In this document: positions 1-7,666 of the stretch, piece after piece
Position numbering within the stretch: position 1 is the stretch's first letter
How the letters are laid out: each line of letters starts with the position of its first letter
Source of the DNA: an uncultured Selenomonadaceae bacterium
GTDB taxonomy: Bacteria; Bacillota; Negativicutes; Selenomonadales; Selenomonadaceae
Assembly (NCBI GenBank): GCA_945637225.1
Contig: CALZDE010000005.1
Coordinates: 1 to 25,853 of the forward strand
Length of the DNA stretch: 25,853 bases
Reading direction: 5' to 3'
Notes under the pieces: generated by a model
Told to the model about the DNA's origin: nothing
The model's database searches: none
What the model saw: only the letters and a program-made list of their open reading frames with translations
Position numbers and translations under genes: made by a program

Positions 1-1269
1 TTATTCCTGAACAGTACGGGTATAGGTTGGTTTTTCCTCACTGCCAAGATAATGAGTAACGAACTGTCTTGCACTTCTGCCACTTCTGCCGGAATGCTCC
101 AAATTCCAGCGGTGTCCAAGTACACGGAGTTCCTCGCGGTCAAGGGTAATGCCCTCTTTTTTCAGGAAGTGGTCGATAATATCCAGATATTCATCCTGAG
201 TTGGCTCTAAGTAGGTAATTACTAAGCCGAAGCGGTCAGAGAGGGAAATAGTCTCATTGATACTGTCGTTTCTAAAGAGTTCATCCTGTCCGTCAGCACG
301 GTCACGCCAAGTTTCTTTTATGAGGTGACGGCGGTTGGAAGTAGCATAGATAAGCACGTTATCAGGACGGGATTCAACGCCACCCTCGATGGCAGATTTC
401 AGATACTTATACTGGCTGTCTGATTCCTCAAAGGAAAGGTCATCAAAGAAGATGATGAATTTCTTGCTGGCATATTTTCTGAGTGTAGACATGATAACAG
501 GCAAGTCCTCAAGCTGGGATTTTGTCATCTGTACTAAACGCAGGCCAACGCTGTAATAGGTGCGTGCAAGTGCCTTGACACCTGATGATTTACCGGTACC
601 TCTAGAGCCGACCAGAAGTACATTGTTTGCAGGGCGGTTATTGATAAAGGCCTCTGTATTGCTGATAAGCTGAGTTTTCTGACGGTTGTAGCCGATGATA
701 TCATCAAAAATCATAGCCTCGAAATGCTTTATGCCGACAAGCTTCTTTCTCTTTTCATCCCAGCAGAATGCCTGATGGCCAGCAATTTCACCGTAGCCGT
801 AACGGTTGTAGAATGCCAGAAATGCTTCAGTAATATCTTCAGGAGTGGTTTTATCCTGAAGCTGGGCTTCTAAATATTTGGTAGATTCGCTGGTAGTAGG
901 CAGGGTTGGCTGATAATTATCAAGCAGGGAAATTGGGATAATGCTGGACGCTGTCTGATTGAAAACTGGCAGTAATACAGTCATATCCTTGATGAAAGCC
1001 TGCCAGAGACTTTTGCCGATACAGCCCTGAGAGCTTTCTGTCATCTGAGCAGCAAGGCTTCCTTCCTGACTGAGAAGGTGCAGGAAAAGAGAACGGATTA
1101 AGTTACCGCTCCAGCCTTCATTTTCAGCTTTTTCTATGAGACTGCCTGCAAAATCAGAGCTAAGAGCAATATTTTCAGGGTCTGCAAGGGATGCAGATAA
1201 TTTCTGAACAAGGGAGTCATTAAGAATACTGCGGCAAACCAGCAGTTCTTCTAAATATAATTTCTTCAC
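1..1269 (-). CDS. DUF815-family AAA+ ATPase
   Basis: Predicted soluble AAA+ ATPase of the DUF815 family, 422 aa; the cellular role of this family is not established. The N-terminal half (about 1-190) is an accessory region. The ATPase core shows a Walker A GSRGTGKS at residues 221-228, a Walker B FIIFFDD ending at D276-D277, and a sensor-1 segment YATSNRR around N312. Translation starts at a GTG (complement of 1267-1269) with an AGGAGG eight bases upstream. The stop codon is the first three bases of the window, so the gene is complete. It lies 95 bp downstream of dapL on the same strand, with a terminator between them, so it is probably transcribed mainly on its own, although I see no convincing promoter in the short gap. 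Family assignment is firm; function is unknown. Confidence 0.85.
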   Translation of the reverse strand: MKKLYLEELLVCRSILNDSLVQKLSASLADPENIALSSDFAGSLIEKAENEGWSGNLIRSLFLHLLSQEGSLAAQMTESSQGCIGKSLWQAFIKDMTVLLPVFNQTASSIIPISLLDNYQPTLPTTSESTKYLEAQLQDKTTPEDITEAFLAFYNRYGYGEIAGHQAFCWDEKRKKLVGIKHFEAMIFDDIIGYNRQKTQLISNTEAFINNRPANNVLLVGSRGTGKSSGVKALARTYYSVGLRLVQMTKSQLEDLPVIMSTLRKYASKKFIIFFDDLSFEESDSQYKYLKSAIEGGVESRPDNVLIYATSNRRHLIKETWRDRADGQDELFRNDSINETISLSDRFGLVITYLEPTQDEYLDIIDHFLKKEGITLDREELRVLGHRWNLEHSGRSGRSARQFVTHYLGSEEKPTYTRTVQE

Positions 1270-1312
1270 TGAAGTTTCCTCCTAAATTATTTAAGGTAAA
1301 TTTTATTCTAGC

Positions 1313-1340
1313 AAAAAAGGAGAGATTATGCAACCTCTCC
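1313..1340 (-). terminator. Rho-independent terminator of dapL
   Basis: Read on the minus strand, GGAGAG (1335-1340) and CTCTCC (1319-1324) form a perfect 6-bp stem with a 10-nt loop, followed at once by six Ts (1318-1313). It sits 25 bp after the dapL stop codon. Confidence 0.75.
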
Positions 1341-1364
1341 CATAATATTTGAAACGGAAATTTT

Positions 1365-2594
1365 TTAGAATTTCAGATTGTTACGAATACGGTCAACTGC
1401 TTCGATGGTCTTTTCACGGTTGCCGAATGCAGTCAAGCGGAAATAACCTTCACCGCATGGACCAAAGCCAGCACCAGGAGTACCAACGATATTCACATCA
1501 TTCAGGAGCTTATCAAAGAAATCCCAGGAACCGATACCCTCTGGAGTCTTCAGCCAGATGTATGGAGCATTGATACCACCGAAGGCAGTAACACCAGCAG
1601 CCTGGAGACCTTCACGAATAATGCGGGCATTTTCCATGTAGTAAGCAACGGTAGCCTTTACCTGCTCCTTGCCTTCTGGAGTGTAAATTGCCTCTGCACC
1701 ACGCTGGATGATGTAAGCAGTACCATTGAACTTAGTGGTATGACGGCGGTTCCATAATGGATTTAATGCAGTCTTCTTGCCATCAGCAGTCTTACCCATA
1801 ACGGTCTTAGGCAGTACGATATAGCCACAGCGGGTACCAGTAAAGCCAGCAGTCTTGGAGAAGGAACGGAACTCGATAGCTACTTCCTTAGCACCTTCGA
1901 TTTCAAAAATAGTACGAGGTACATCAGGCTCAGAAATATATGCGTTATATGCCGCATCAAAGAGAATGATGGATTCATTTTCACGTGCATAATCAACCCA
2001 TACCTTCAGCTGGTCGCGGGTAAGAGTAGTACCAGTTGGGTTGTTTGGACAGCAGAGGTAAATGATATCTACGCGCTTTTCAGGAAGTGCTGGTACGAAG
2101 TTATTTTCTGCATTGCAGGCTAAATAGGTAACACCCTCATAATGGCCATCCTTACCCATAAGACCAGTACGGCCAGCCATTACATTGGTATCAAGGTATA
2201 CAGGGTAAACAGGGTCAGTAATAGCGATGGAATTATTCACAGAGAAAATCTCCTGAATATTACCACAGTCACTCTTAGCACCGTCAGAAACGAAAACCTC
2301 GTCCTTTTCAATGCCCATACCCTTGTAGTTATTCTCAATAATCTTTTCAACTAAGAAGCTGTAGCCCTGCTCAGGTCCATAACCGCGGAAGGTAGAAGCG
2401 TTAGCCATCTCATCAACAGCCTTGTGCATAGCCTGAATGCAGGCGTCAGGCAGTGGCAGGGTTACGTCACCGATACCCAGAGAAATAACATCAGCCTCTG
2501 GATGAGCCTCTTTGTATGCTGCGGTACGATGAGCAGTCTCTCTAAAAAGATAGCTGCCAGCGAGTTTTAGATAATTATCATTGATATTTGCCAT
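1365..2594 (-). CDS. dapL: LL-diaminopimelate aminotransferase
   Basis: PLP-dependent class I/II aminotransferase that converts tetrahydrodipicolinate to LL-diaminopimelate in one step, replacing the acylated DapD/DapC/DapE branch of lysine and peptidoglycan precursor synthesis; cytoplasmic. At 409 aa it has the usual length for DapL. Visible motifs are the N-terminal LGIGDVTLPLP (about 39-49), FRGYGPEQGY (69-78), the CCPNNPTGT loop (181-189), FDAAYNAYI (212-220) and the PLP lysine K247 in SFSKTAGFTGTRCGY. I chose the ATG at 2592-2594 because AGGAGG (2605-2610) lies at the right distance; an in-frame upstream start at 2633 would add 13 residues with no homology to the family. A LysR gene lies immediately upstream on the same strand and could regulate it. 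Confidence 0.95.
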   Translation of the reverse strand: MANINDNYLKLAGSYLFRETAHRTAAYKEAHPEADVISLGIGDVTLPLPDACIQAMHKAVDEMANASTFRGYGPEQGYSFLVEKIIENNYKGMGIEKDEVFVSDGAKSDCGNIQEIFSVNNSIAITDPVYPVYLDTNVMAGRTGLMGKDGHYEGVTYLACNAENNFVPALPEKRVDIIYLCCPNNPTGTTLTRDQLKVWVDYARENESIILFDAAYNAYISEPDVPRTIFEIEGAKEVAIEFRSFSKTAGFTGTRCGYIVLPKTVMGKTADGKKTALNPLWNRRHTTKFNGTAYIIQRGAEAIYTPEGKEQVKATVAYYMENARIIREGLQAAGVTAFGGINAPYIWLKTPEGIGSWDFFDKLLNDVNIVGTPGAGFGPCGEGYFRLTAFGNREKTIEAVDRIRNNLKF

Positions 2595-2641
2595 ATCTAT
2601 TAATCCTCCTGAATCTAGGTAATTTCTCAGCAATACCTATA

Positions 2642-2650
2642 AGTATAACA
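2642..2650 (-). promoter_or_regulatory. Extended -10 promoter of dapL
   Basis: On the minus strand the sequence TGTTATACT gives an extended -10 (TGnTATACT; hexamer at 2642-2647), about 48 nt before the dapL ATG. No good -35 hexamer is present at 17 bp, which is typical of extended -10 promoters. ATAC/GTAT half-sites overlap it (see findings). Confidence 0.5.
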
Positions 2651-2736
2651 TATATGACAAGCATTTTGTAGTTTTTTTAAAAGTATACTATCAGAAGGAA
2701 GAATACAATAATATTCCGTTGTTGAAGTAAAAAGCT

Positions 2737-3621
2737 TTACAGCTTATTGTTCTGCATGATTTCACGATAAAAGTCAATGAAGTAATGGCAGGCACGGGAT
2801 ATGTAGCGGTCCTTCTTCCACGCGATACCGATATCTACAATCACAGGTGTTTCCATAGGAACAATCTTGATACCAGGAGAACCCTGTGCAACGAAATCAA
2901 AGAGGAAGGTAATGCCGACATTGCTGGCGGTAAGGCTCTTGATGGTATCTACCTGATTGGATTCTAATATCAGCTTTGTGTCAATACCAGCCTTGTGAAT
3001 GGTATTCATCATTACATTGCGGAGATAGGAACCTTCCTTAAGCATGATGAGGTTCTGATTTTCTAAATCACTGATGGAAAGATATGGCTTTTGGGCCAAG
3101 GCATTGTTTTCAGACATACAGCATACTACCTGAGCACTTGCCATAGGAAGTTTTTCCAATTTGTTGGAAACATTGGAGAGAATGACTATACCAAGGTCAA
3201 GCTCATCCCTTTCCAGCATGCCACGAATGGCCATAGAACCTTCTTCGTAAATATACACATCAATGTATGGATATAATTTTTTAAAATCACTAAAAATCTT
3301 GTCGAATAAGAAGGAACCTATCATAGAAGGAATACCAATGCTGATAGAACCCTTTTTCAGTTCGCGGTAATCATCAATCTCGTTGATGGCATCCTTGATT
3401 TGCTTCATGGCAGAAGCGGTACGGTTGAGGAAAAGTTCTCCCTCTGGTGTCAGGGTGAGATGTTTCTGCCCACGGTCAAAAAGTGTAACGCCTAATTCAT
3501 TTTCCAGTTTTTTGATTGATACGGTGATATTAGGCTGAGATACGTTGAGATGGGTAGCTGCTCTGGTGATGTTGCGATAGCGGGCAACCATCTGAAAATA
3601 CTCTAATTGTCTAAGTTCCAC
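2737..3621 (-). CDS. LysR-family transcriptional regulator
   Basis: LysR-type DNA-binding regulator, 294 aa, the usual family length. The N-terminal winged helix-turn-helix occupies residues 1-60: it opens with MELRQLEYFQMVA and contains AATHLNVSQPNITVSIKKLE followed by LGVTLFDR. The remainder (about 90-290) is the two-lobed effector-binding domain, with typical GSISIGIP at its start. The start is a GTG (complement of 3619-3621) preceded by GGAG at normal spacing. A small hairpin (AAGCT/AGCTT, 2732-2745) overlaps the stop codon and could be a weak terminator. It is the gene upstream of dapL on the same strand and divergent from motAB; the target genes and effector cannot be told from sequence, but dapL is the simplest candidate. 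Confidence 0.9.
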   Translation of the reverse strand: MELRQLEYFQMVARYRNITRAATHLNVSQPNITVSIKKLENELGVTLFDRGQKHLTLTPEGELFLNRTASAMKQIKDAINEIDDYRELKKGSISIGIPSMIGSFLFDKIFSDFKKLYPYIDVYIYEEGSMAIRGMLERDELDLGIVILSNVSNKLEKLPMASAQVVCCMSENNALAQKPYLSISDLENQNLIMLKEGSYLRNVMMNTIHKAGIDTKLILESNQVDTIKSLTASNVGITFLFDFVAQGSPGIKIVPMETPVIVDIGIAWKKDRYISRACHYFIDFYREIMQNNKL

Positions 3622-3681
3622 GGCAATTCACTCCAATGTAAAACGAAATATAATTACTATTTATGACTGTTATTAATTTAC

Positions 3682-3690
3682 ATTATAACA
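3682..3690 (-). promoter_or_regulatory. Promoter of the LysR gene (extended -10)
   Basis: Minus-strand TGTTATAAT (perfect -10 TATAAT at 3682-3687 with the upstream TG) lies about 60 nt before the GTG start. The -35 region is poor. Just downstream is an AT-rich stretch of imperfect dyad symmetry that could hold an autoregulatory LysR site, but no clear operator can be assigned. Confidence 0.45.
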
Positions 3691-3760
3691 CATTTTTTAG
3701 GTTTGAACTGAAAAAATTGAAAAAAAAATAAAAAAAATTAAAATTAAGCGGTTTTTACCA

Positions 3761-3789
3761 TTGAGAAAGAGAAAGTTTTGCGCTATAAT
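3761..3789 (+). promoter_or_regulatory. Sigma-70-type promoter of motAB
   Basis: TTGAGA (3761-3766) and a perfect TATAAT (3784-3789) are separated by 17 bp. A run of A-tracts at 3711-3747 directly upstream resembles an UP element or curved DNA. The match is to the housekeeping factor; I see no sigma-28 flagellar promoter motif here. Confidence 0.65.
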
Positions 3790-3872
3790 AATATAGTGTG
3801 ATGGTAGAACTATATCATTATCTATTGAAAACAAAACAAATTCATTTTGTTAAGAATAAGGGGGATTCGGTT

Positions 3873-4649
3873 TTGGAAACATCGACAGTCGTAGGTATAG
3901 GCATGGGCATTATATCTGTATTCGTAGGTATGGTTATCAAGGGCGCGCCTATTTCAGTATTGGTAAACCCAGCGGCATTCTTGATTATTTTGGGTGGTAC
4001 TATTTCCTGTTTGTTCATCGGTTTCCGTATGGAGCATATGAAAAACTTCCCAACCTTGATTAAGATGACTACCAAAAAGCCAGCATTACAGGAGCCATCA
4101 GAGATTTTGACAATGTTCGTTGAATTATCTAAGATTGCCCGTCGTGAAGGTATTCTGGCACTTGAGTCTAAGGTACAGGATATTCAGGACCCATTCCTGA
4201 AGACTGGTCTGGGCATGATTATTGATGGTATGGAGCCGGAATTTGTAGGTGACGTACTTGAAGCAGAAATTGCCATTACTCAGGCTCGGCATGCAGAAAA
4301 TCGTTCCATGTTCTCACAGGCAGGTACCTATGCGCCTACACTGGGCGTACTTGGTGCCGTAGTAGGTCTGATTGCTGCGCTCGGTAACTTGAACGATATT
4401 GAGAAGCTCGGTCACTCCATCGCTGCGGCGTTCGTTGCGACAATTCTGGGTATTTTCACCGGTTACGTTCTGTGGCTGCCTTTCGCAAATAAGCTGAAGA
4501 TTATGTCTGAGCAGGAAATCGGTCAGAAACGTATGATTATCGAAGGTATCCTTTCCCTGCAGGCTGGTGACTCACCTACTGCTATTCAGGCTAAGTTAAT
4601 GGTATTTATCCCTCAGTCTGCCCGTGAAGGATTGCATAAGGAGGAGTAA
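3873..4649 (+). CDS. motA: Flagellar motor stator protein MotA
   Basis: Inner-membrane stator subunit that, with MotB, forms the ion channel driving flagellar rotation; about 258 aa. The N-terminus STVVGIGMGIISVFVGMVIKG is the standard MotA first helix, a second helix follows (VNPAAFLIILGGTISCLFIG), then the cytoplasmic loop with ARREGILALE, then the paired C-terminal helices containing APTLGVLGAVVGLI, whose proline is conserved for torque generation. I place the start at TTG 3873 because AAGGGGG lies eight bases upstream and homologs begin here; longer in-frame starts at GTG 3798 or ATG 3801 add about 25 residues unlike MotA and lie almost on the transcription start. motB follows after 3 bp. 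Whether H+ or Na+ is used is not clear. Confidence 0.93.
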   Translation: METSTVVGIGMGIISVFVGMVIKGAPISVLVNPAAFLIILGGTISCLFIGFRMEHMKNFPTLIKMTTKKPALQEPSEILTMFVELSKIARREGILALESKVQDIQDPFLKTGLGMIIDGMEPEFVGDVLEAEIAITQARHAENRSMFSQAGTYAPTLGVLGAVVGLIAALGNLNDIEKLGHSIAAAFVATILGIFTGYVLWLPFANKLKIMSEQEIGQKRMIIEGILSLQAGDSPTAIQAKLMVFIPQSAREGLHKEE

Positions 4650-4652
4650 TTT

Positions 4653-5426
4653 ATGGCTAGAAAGAAACGTCCCGCCCCTCATGAGGAAGAAGCGTCTGAG
4701 GCGTGGCTGCTGCCTTATTCCGACCTTATGACACTGCTTCTGGCACTGTTTATCTGTCTGTTCGCTATTTCTCAGACTGATGAAACGAAGATGACTCAGA
4801 TGGCACAGGCATTTTCTGCCGCCTTCAATTTAGGTGGCCCATCATTCTTCAATCAGGCAGGTCCAGTGGCTAATAATTCCCGTGATTTAATGAATGATGA
4901 AGATGCTGGTGCAGAAGCATACATGCAGGAAAATCAGCAGCTTACTAATATCAAGAAGCAGATGGATGAATTCATCGATCAGAACAATTTGGAGAGTGAG
5001 CTTTCTACAGAATTGAGTGAAGATGGACTCATGATCCGTATTAAGGAAAATGCACTTTTCCCATCAGGCTCAGCAGACCTTTTGCCAGAGTCTCAGAAGA
5101 TTGCTCCGGTAATTGGTGCACTTTTGGCACCTCTGTCTCAGCGTGTACAGGTATCAGGTCATACTGATAATGTTCCAATCAGCACACCGCAGTTCCCTTC
5201 CAACTGGGAGCTCAGTACAATGAGAGCGTTGAACTTTATGAAGCTTATCATGGCTCAGGATGCAAGACTGGCACCAGCTAGATTTAGTGCGTTGGGCTCA
5301 AGTGAGTACCGTCCTGTCGCACCAAACGACACCGATGCAGGCAGAGCGGCTAACAGACGAGTTGAGGTCATGATTATCCGTTCTAATCACATTGAGAATA
5401 CTGGTATGCAGACCGTAGGCAAATAA
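4653..5426 (+). CDS. motB: Flagellar motor protein MotB (OmpA-type peptidoglycan-binding domain)
   Basis: Stator subunit that anchors the motor to peptidoglycan, 257 aa. After a short charged cytoplasmic tail there is a single transmembrane helix beginning at W18 (WLLPYSDLMTLLLALFICLF), in which D24 is the ion-binding aspartate of the family. A plug/linker region follows, then the OmpA-like periplasmic domain (about 125-250), with LFPSGSADL, VSGHTDNVPI, NWELSTMRA and NRRVEVMI. The ATG is preceded by AAGGAGGAG overlapping the motA stop, so the two genes are translationally close. A hairpin terminator candidate follows, closing a two-gene motAB operon with no other flagellar genes in the window. 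Confidence 0.94.
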   Translation: MARKKRPAPHEEEASEAWLLPYSDLMTLLLALFICLFAISQTDETKMTQMAQAFSAAFNLGGPSFFNQAGPVANNSRDLMNDEDAGAEAYMQENQQLTNIKKQMDEFIDQNNLESELSTELSEDGLMIRIKENALFPSGSADLLPESQKIAPVIGALLAPLSQRVQVSGHTDNVPISTPQFPSNWELSTMRALNFMKLIMAQDARLAPARFSALGSSEYRPVAPNDTDAGRAANRRVEVMIIRSNHIENTGMQTVGK

Positions 5427-5443
5427 ATAATTTTTAAAATGGT

Positions 5444-5483
5444 GGAAGGTGGTACCTTAGTGTATCATCTTCCTTTTGTTTTC
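5444..5483 (+). terminator. Probable terminator after motB
   Basis: GGAAGGTG (5444-5451) pairs with CATCTTCC (5466-5473) in an 8-bp stem with one G-U pair and a 14-nt loop, followed by the T-rich run TTTTGTTTT. It lies 17 bp after the motB stop and just before the acpS SD. Confidence 0.5.
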
Positions 5484-5874
5484 AGGAAGGGAGCGGTTTA
5501 TCATAGTTATCGGACTGGGTACGGATATAGTGGAAATCAGCCGTATAAAAAAGGCAATTGAAAATCAGAAATTTTTGGAAAGAGTATATACAGAAAAGGA
5601 ACAGGAATATTGCGGTGGCAGAGGAAATAGCGGGGCGGCATCCTTTGCAGGACGTTTTGCGGCGAAGGAGGCTGTATTAAAAGCATTTGGAACGGGGCTT
5701 AGAGACGGAAAGCTGACGGATATAGAAATAGTAAATGACGAATTAGGCTGTCCAAAGCTGAATTTATACGGATTTTTTAAGGAAAAAGCTAACGAAATGG
5801 GTGTTATTAACAGTTTAGTGAGCATAAGTCATTGTAAGGAATATGCTGCTGCACAGTGTATAATGGAAAGGTAA
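5476..5874 (+). CDS. acpS: Holo-[acyl-carrier-protein] synthase
   Basis: Transfers 4'-phosphopantetheine from CoA to a serine of acyl carrier protein, activating fatty acid synthesis; cytoplasmic, normally a trimer of about 120 aa. Motifs: GLGTDIVEISRI with the Mg-binding aspartate near the N-terminus, GRFAAKEAVLKAFGTG with the second metal-ligand glutamate, and VSISHCKEYAAA near the C-terminus. The coordinates use the only usual initiation codon (TTG 5476), but this has no SD and lies in the tail of the preceding hairpin. The SD-like AGGAAGGGAG (5484-5493) and the family N-terminus instead point to ATC 5500 or ATA 5503 as the true start (see findings). The gene ends 18 bp before nnrDE, a partnership common in Firmicutes. 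Confidence 0.9.
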   Translation: MFSGRERFIIVIGLGTDIVEISRIKKAIENQKFLERVYTEKEQEYCGGRGNSGAASFAGRFAAKEAVLKAFGTGLRDGKLTDIEIVNDELGCPKLNLYGFFKEKANEMGVINSLVSISHCKEYAAAQCIMER

Positions 5875-5892
5875 ATTTGAGGGGGAAAACAT

Positions 5893-7440
5893 ATGAAGCT
5901 GGCTTTGGCACAGGAAATGCGAAACATAGATAAATTAGCTATTAATGATTTTGGCGTACCAGAAATAGTTCTTATGGAAAACGCCAGCAGGGAAATTGCC
6001 CGCGGTGTGGAAGATATGCTGTCCGGTCTTAAGGGAAAGCGTATCTGTATTTTAGCAGGCACTGGCAACAATGGCGGTGATGCGTTGGCGGCGGCTCGTC
6101 ATTTGGCTAATGCTGGCAGTAAGGTTAAGATTTTTATTTTAGGCAAGCAGGAAAAGCTGACACCATCCGCTAAAATAAATTACGATATCGTCACTAATAT
6201 GGAGATAGAGCTTCATTTCTTAAGTACACAAAAGGACTGGGAAAAGCTTAAGGTAGTCTTGAAGTATTCAGATGGAATTTTAGACGGTATCATGGGAACT
6301 GGCTTTAAGGGCGAATTAAGGGAAACTACGCAAAGGCTCATTGATATGGCAAATGACAGTGGTCTGCCGATTTTAGCAATAGATGTTCCTAGTGGTGTAG
6401 ATGCAGATACAGGTCAGATTATGGGAACAGCTATTCAGGCGGCCGCTACAGTGACCTTAGGACTGCCCAAATGGGGTACTCTCTTTAGCCCGGGGGCGGT
6501 AAACGTAGGCAAGCTGACAGTAGATGGCATTGGCATTCCACAGGTACTTCTTGATGATGAGGATATTCAGCAGGAATTAGTGGACAAGGAAATGGCAAAG
6601 ACCTTATTAATTCCAAGAGCGATGGATGTTCATAAGGGAACATGTGGCAGGATATTAGTAATCGGCGGTTCGACAGGCATGACAGGAGCACCAAGCATGA
6701 CCTCAATGGCGGCACTTCGCTCCGGTGCAGGTATAGTTACTTTGGCGGCAGCAGAAAGTCTCAATGATATTTTAGAGGTGAAGCTGACAGAGGTAATGAC
6801 TCTTCCTATGCCGGAATGTGAAAAGGGCGTGCTGGGGTTAGAAGCATTGGATAAGCTTTTGGAAGTAAGCAGGGATTATCATATGGCGGTAATTGGCCCT
6901 GGTATTGGCAGACATGAGGAAACTCAGAAAATGGTCCGGGAATTTGTAAAAAAGGCAGAAATACCGCTTCTCATAGATGCAGATGCCTTGTATGCCTTTA
7001 GAGGGCAGGGCGAGCTTTTGGCAGATTGTAAATATATTCCGATACTGACACCTCATTTGGGGGAATTAGCTACCTTATTGGGAAAGACAGTAGGTGAGCT
7101 GAGAGAAAATCTTTTGGAAATAACAAGAGAAGCTGCTGAGGAATTTAATGCCGTAATAGTAGCTAAAAGTGAATGTACAATAGCAGTTTATCCTGATGGT
7201 CAGGCATACGCAGCCACTACAGGAAATTCAAGCATGGCAACAGCAGGCTGTGGTGATGTATTGGCAGGCACAATAGGCGGATTGTATAAGCAGACAGTGG
7301 AAGGAATGGCACCATTAGCCGGACTTTATATTCATAGCAGAGCAGGCGATTTGGCAGATGATGATTTAGGTCATGGATTAGTAGCAACAGATATAATAGA
7401 AAGAATACCACTTGCTATAAAGGAATTAGTGATACGTTAA
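5893..7440 (+). CDS. nnrDE: Bifunctional NAD(P)HX epimerase / ADP-dependent NAD(P)HX dehydratase
   Basis: Metabolite repair enzyme, 515 aa, that interconverts the epimers of hydrated NAD(P)H and dehydrates S-NAD(P)HX at the expense of ADP (bacterial form). The N-terminal YjeF_N epimerase domain (1 to about 220) shows AGTGNNGGD at 55-63 and DVPSGVDADTG at 164-174. The C-terminal ribokinase-like dehydratase domain (about 235-515) shows HKGTCGRILVIGGS (247-260), GPGIG (335-339), LIDADALYAF (around 360), LTPHLGE (385-391) and GCGDVLAG (452-459) with the catalytic-type D455. The ATG has GAGGGGGA just upstream. It is probably cotranscribed with acpS; the hairpin at 7559-7607 is too far downstream to be its obvious terminator. 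Confidence 0.94.
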   Translation: MKLALAQEMRNIDKLAINDFGVPEIVLMENASREIARGVEDMLSGLKGKRICILAGTGNNGGDALAAARHLANAGSKVKIFILGKQEKLTPSAKINYDIVTNMEIELHFLSTQKDWEKLKVVLKYSDGILDGIMGTGFKGELRETTQRLIDMANDSGLPILAIDVPSGVDADTGQIMGTAIQAAATVTLGLPKWGTLFSPGAVNVGKLTVDGIGIPQVLLDDEDIQQELVDKEMAKTLLIPRAMDVHKGTCGRILVIGGSTGMTGAPSMTSMAALRSGAGIVTLAAAESLNDILEVKLTEVMTLPMPECEKGVLGLEALDKLLEVSRDYHMAVIGPGIGRHEETQKMVREFVKKAEIPLLIDADALYAFRGQGELLADCKYIPILTPHLGELATLLGKTVGELRENLLEITREAAEEFNAVIVAKSECTIAVYPDGQAYAATTGNSSMATAGCGDVLAGTIGGLYKQTVEGMAPLAGLYIHSRAGDLADDDLGHGLVATDIIERIPLAIKELVIR

Positions 7441-7479
7441 TTTGAGGTATCGTATACATGAATACATTAGTTCAGCGTA

Positions 7480-7508
7480 TTGACAAGACAAAAGTCTTAT
7501 ACTAAAAT
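7480..7508 (+). promoter_or_regulatory. Strong sigma-70-type promoter upstream of the ATP-grasp operon
   Basis: A consensus TTGACA (7480-7485) is followed after 17 bp by TAAAAT (7503-7508). Transcription would begin near 7515, about 150 nt before the ATG at 7667, and would run through the hairpin at 7559-7607. Confidence 0.65.
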
Positions 7509-7558
7509 ATTATCATAAAGGTAAATTTACTGGATTAAATTATTAAACTTAAATGCAC

Positions 7559-7607
7559 AGGACAGGACAACGTGGTCTTAATTAGCCATGTTTGCCTGTT
7601 CTTTTTT
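7559..7607 (+). terminator. Intrinsic terminator hairpin in the leader of the ATP-grasp operon (possible attenuator)
   Basis: The outer stem AGGACAGG (7559-7566) pairs with CCTGTTCT (7595-7602, one G-U pair). After a 2x2 internal loop, an inner stem AACGTGG (7569-7575) pairs with CCATGTT (7586-7592, one G-U), and the T run follows directly (7602-7607). It lies downstream of the promoter at 7480-7508 and 59 bp upstream of the first ORF. It could be an attenuator, the end of a short RNA, or the far terminator of acpS-nnrDE. Confidence 0.75.
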
Positions 7608-7666
7608 ATTTTCCTACAGAAATCAGAACTTGAAGTGACTAATGTGTGTGTTAGGAGCGTGATTGT

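Noticed and set aside
3798..3872. N-terminal extension of MotA from GTG 3798
   Set aside because: It would begin about 8 bases after the -10 box, with no SD, and adds residues unlike MotA; TTG 3873 has a strong SD.
5447..5456. AGGTGGTACC resembling the conserved T-box sequence
   Set aside because: The gap after motB is only about 70 bp, with no stem I, specifier loop or downstream amino acid or tRNA synthetase gene; the bases are explained as part of the terminator hairpin.
7553..7585. Ten-codon ORF in the leader of the ATP-grasp operon, overlapping the hairpin, as a possible leader peptide
   Set aside because: It has no SD and no run of one regulatory amino acid codon; any 30-base open frame is expected by chance.
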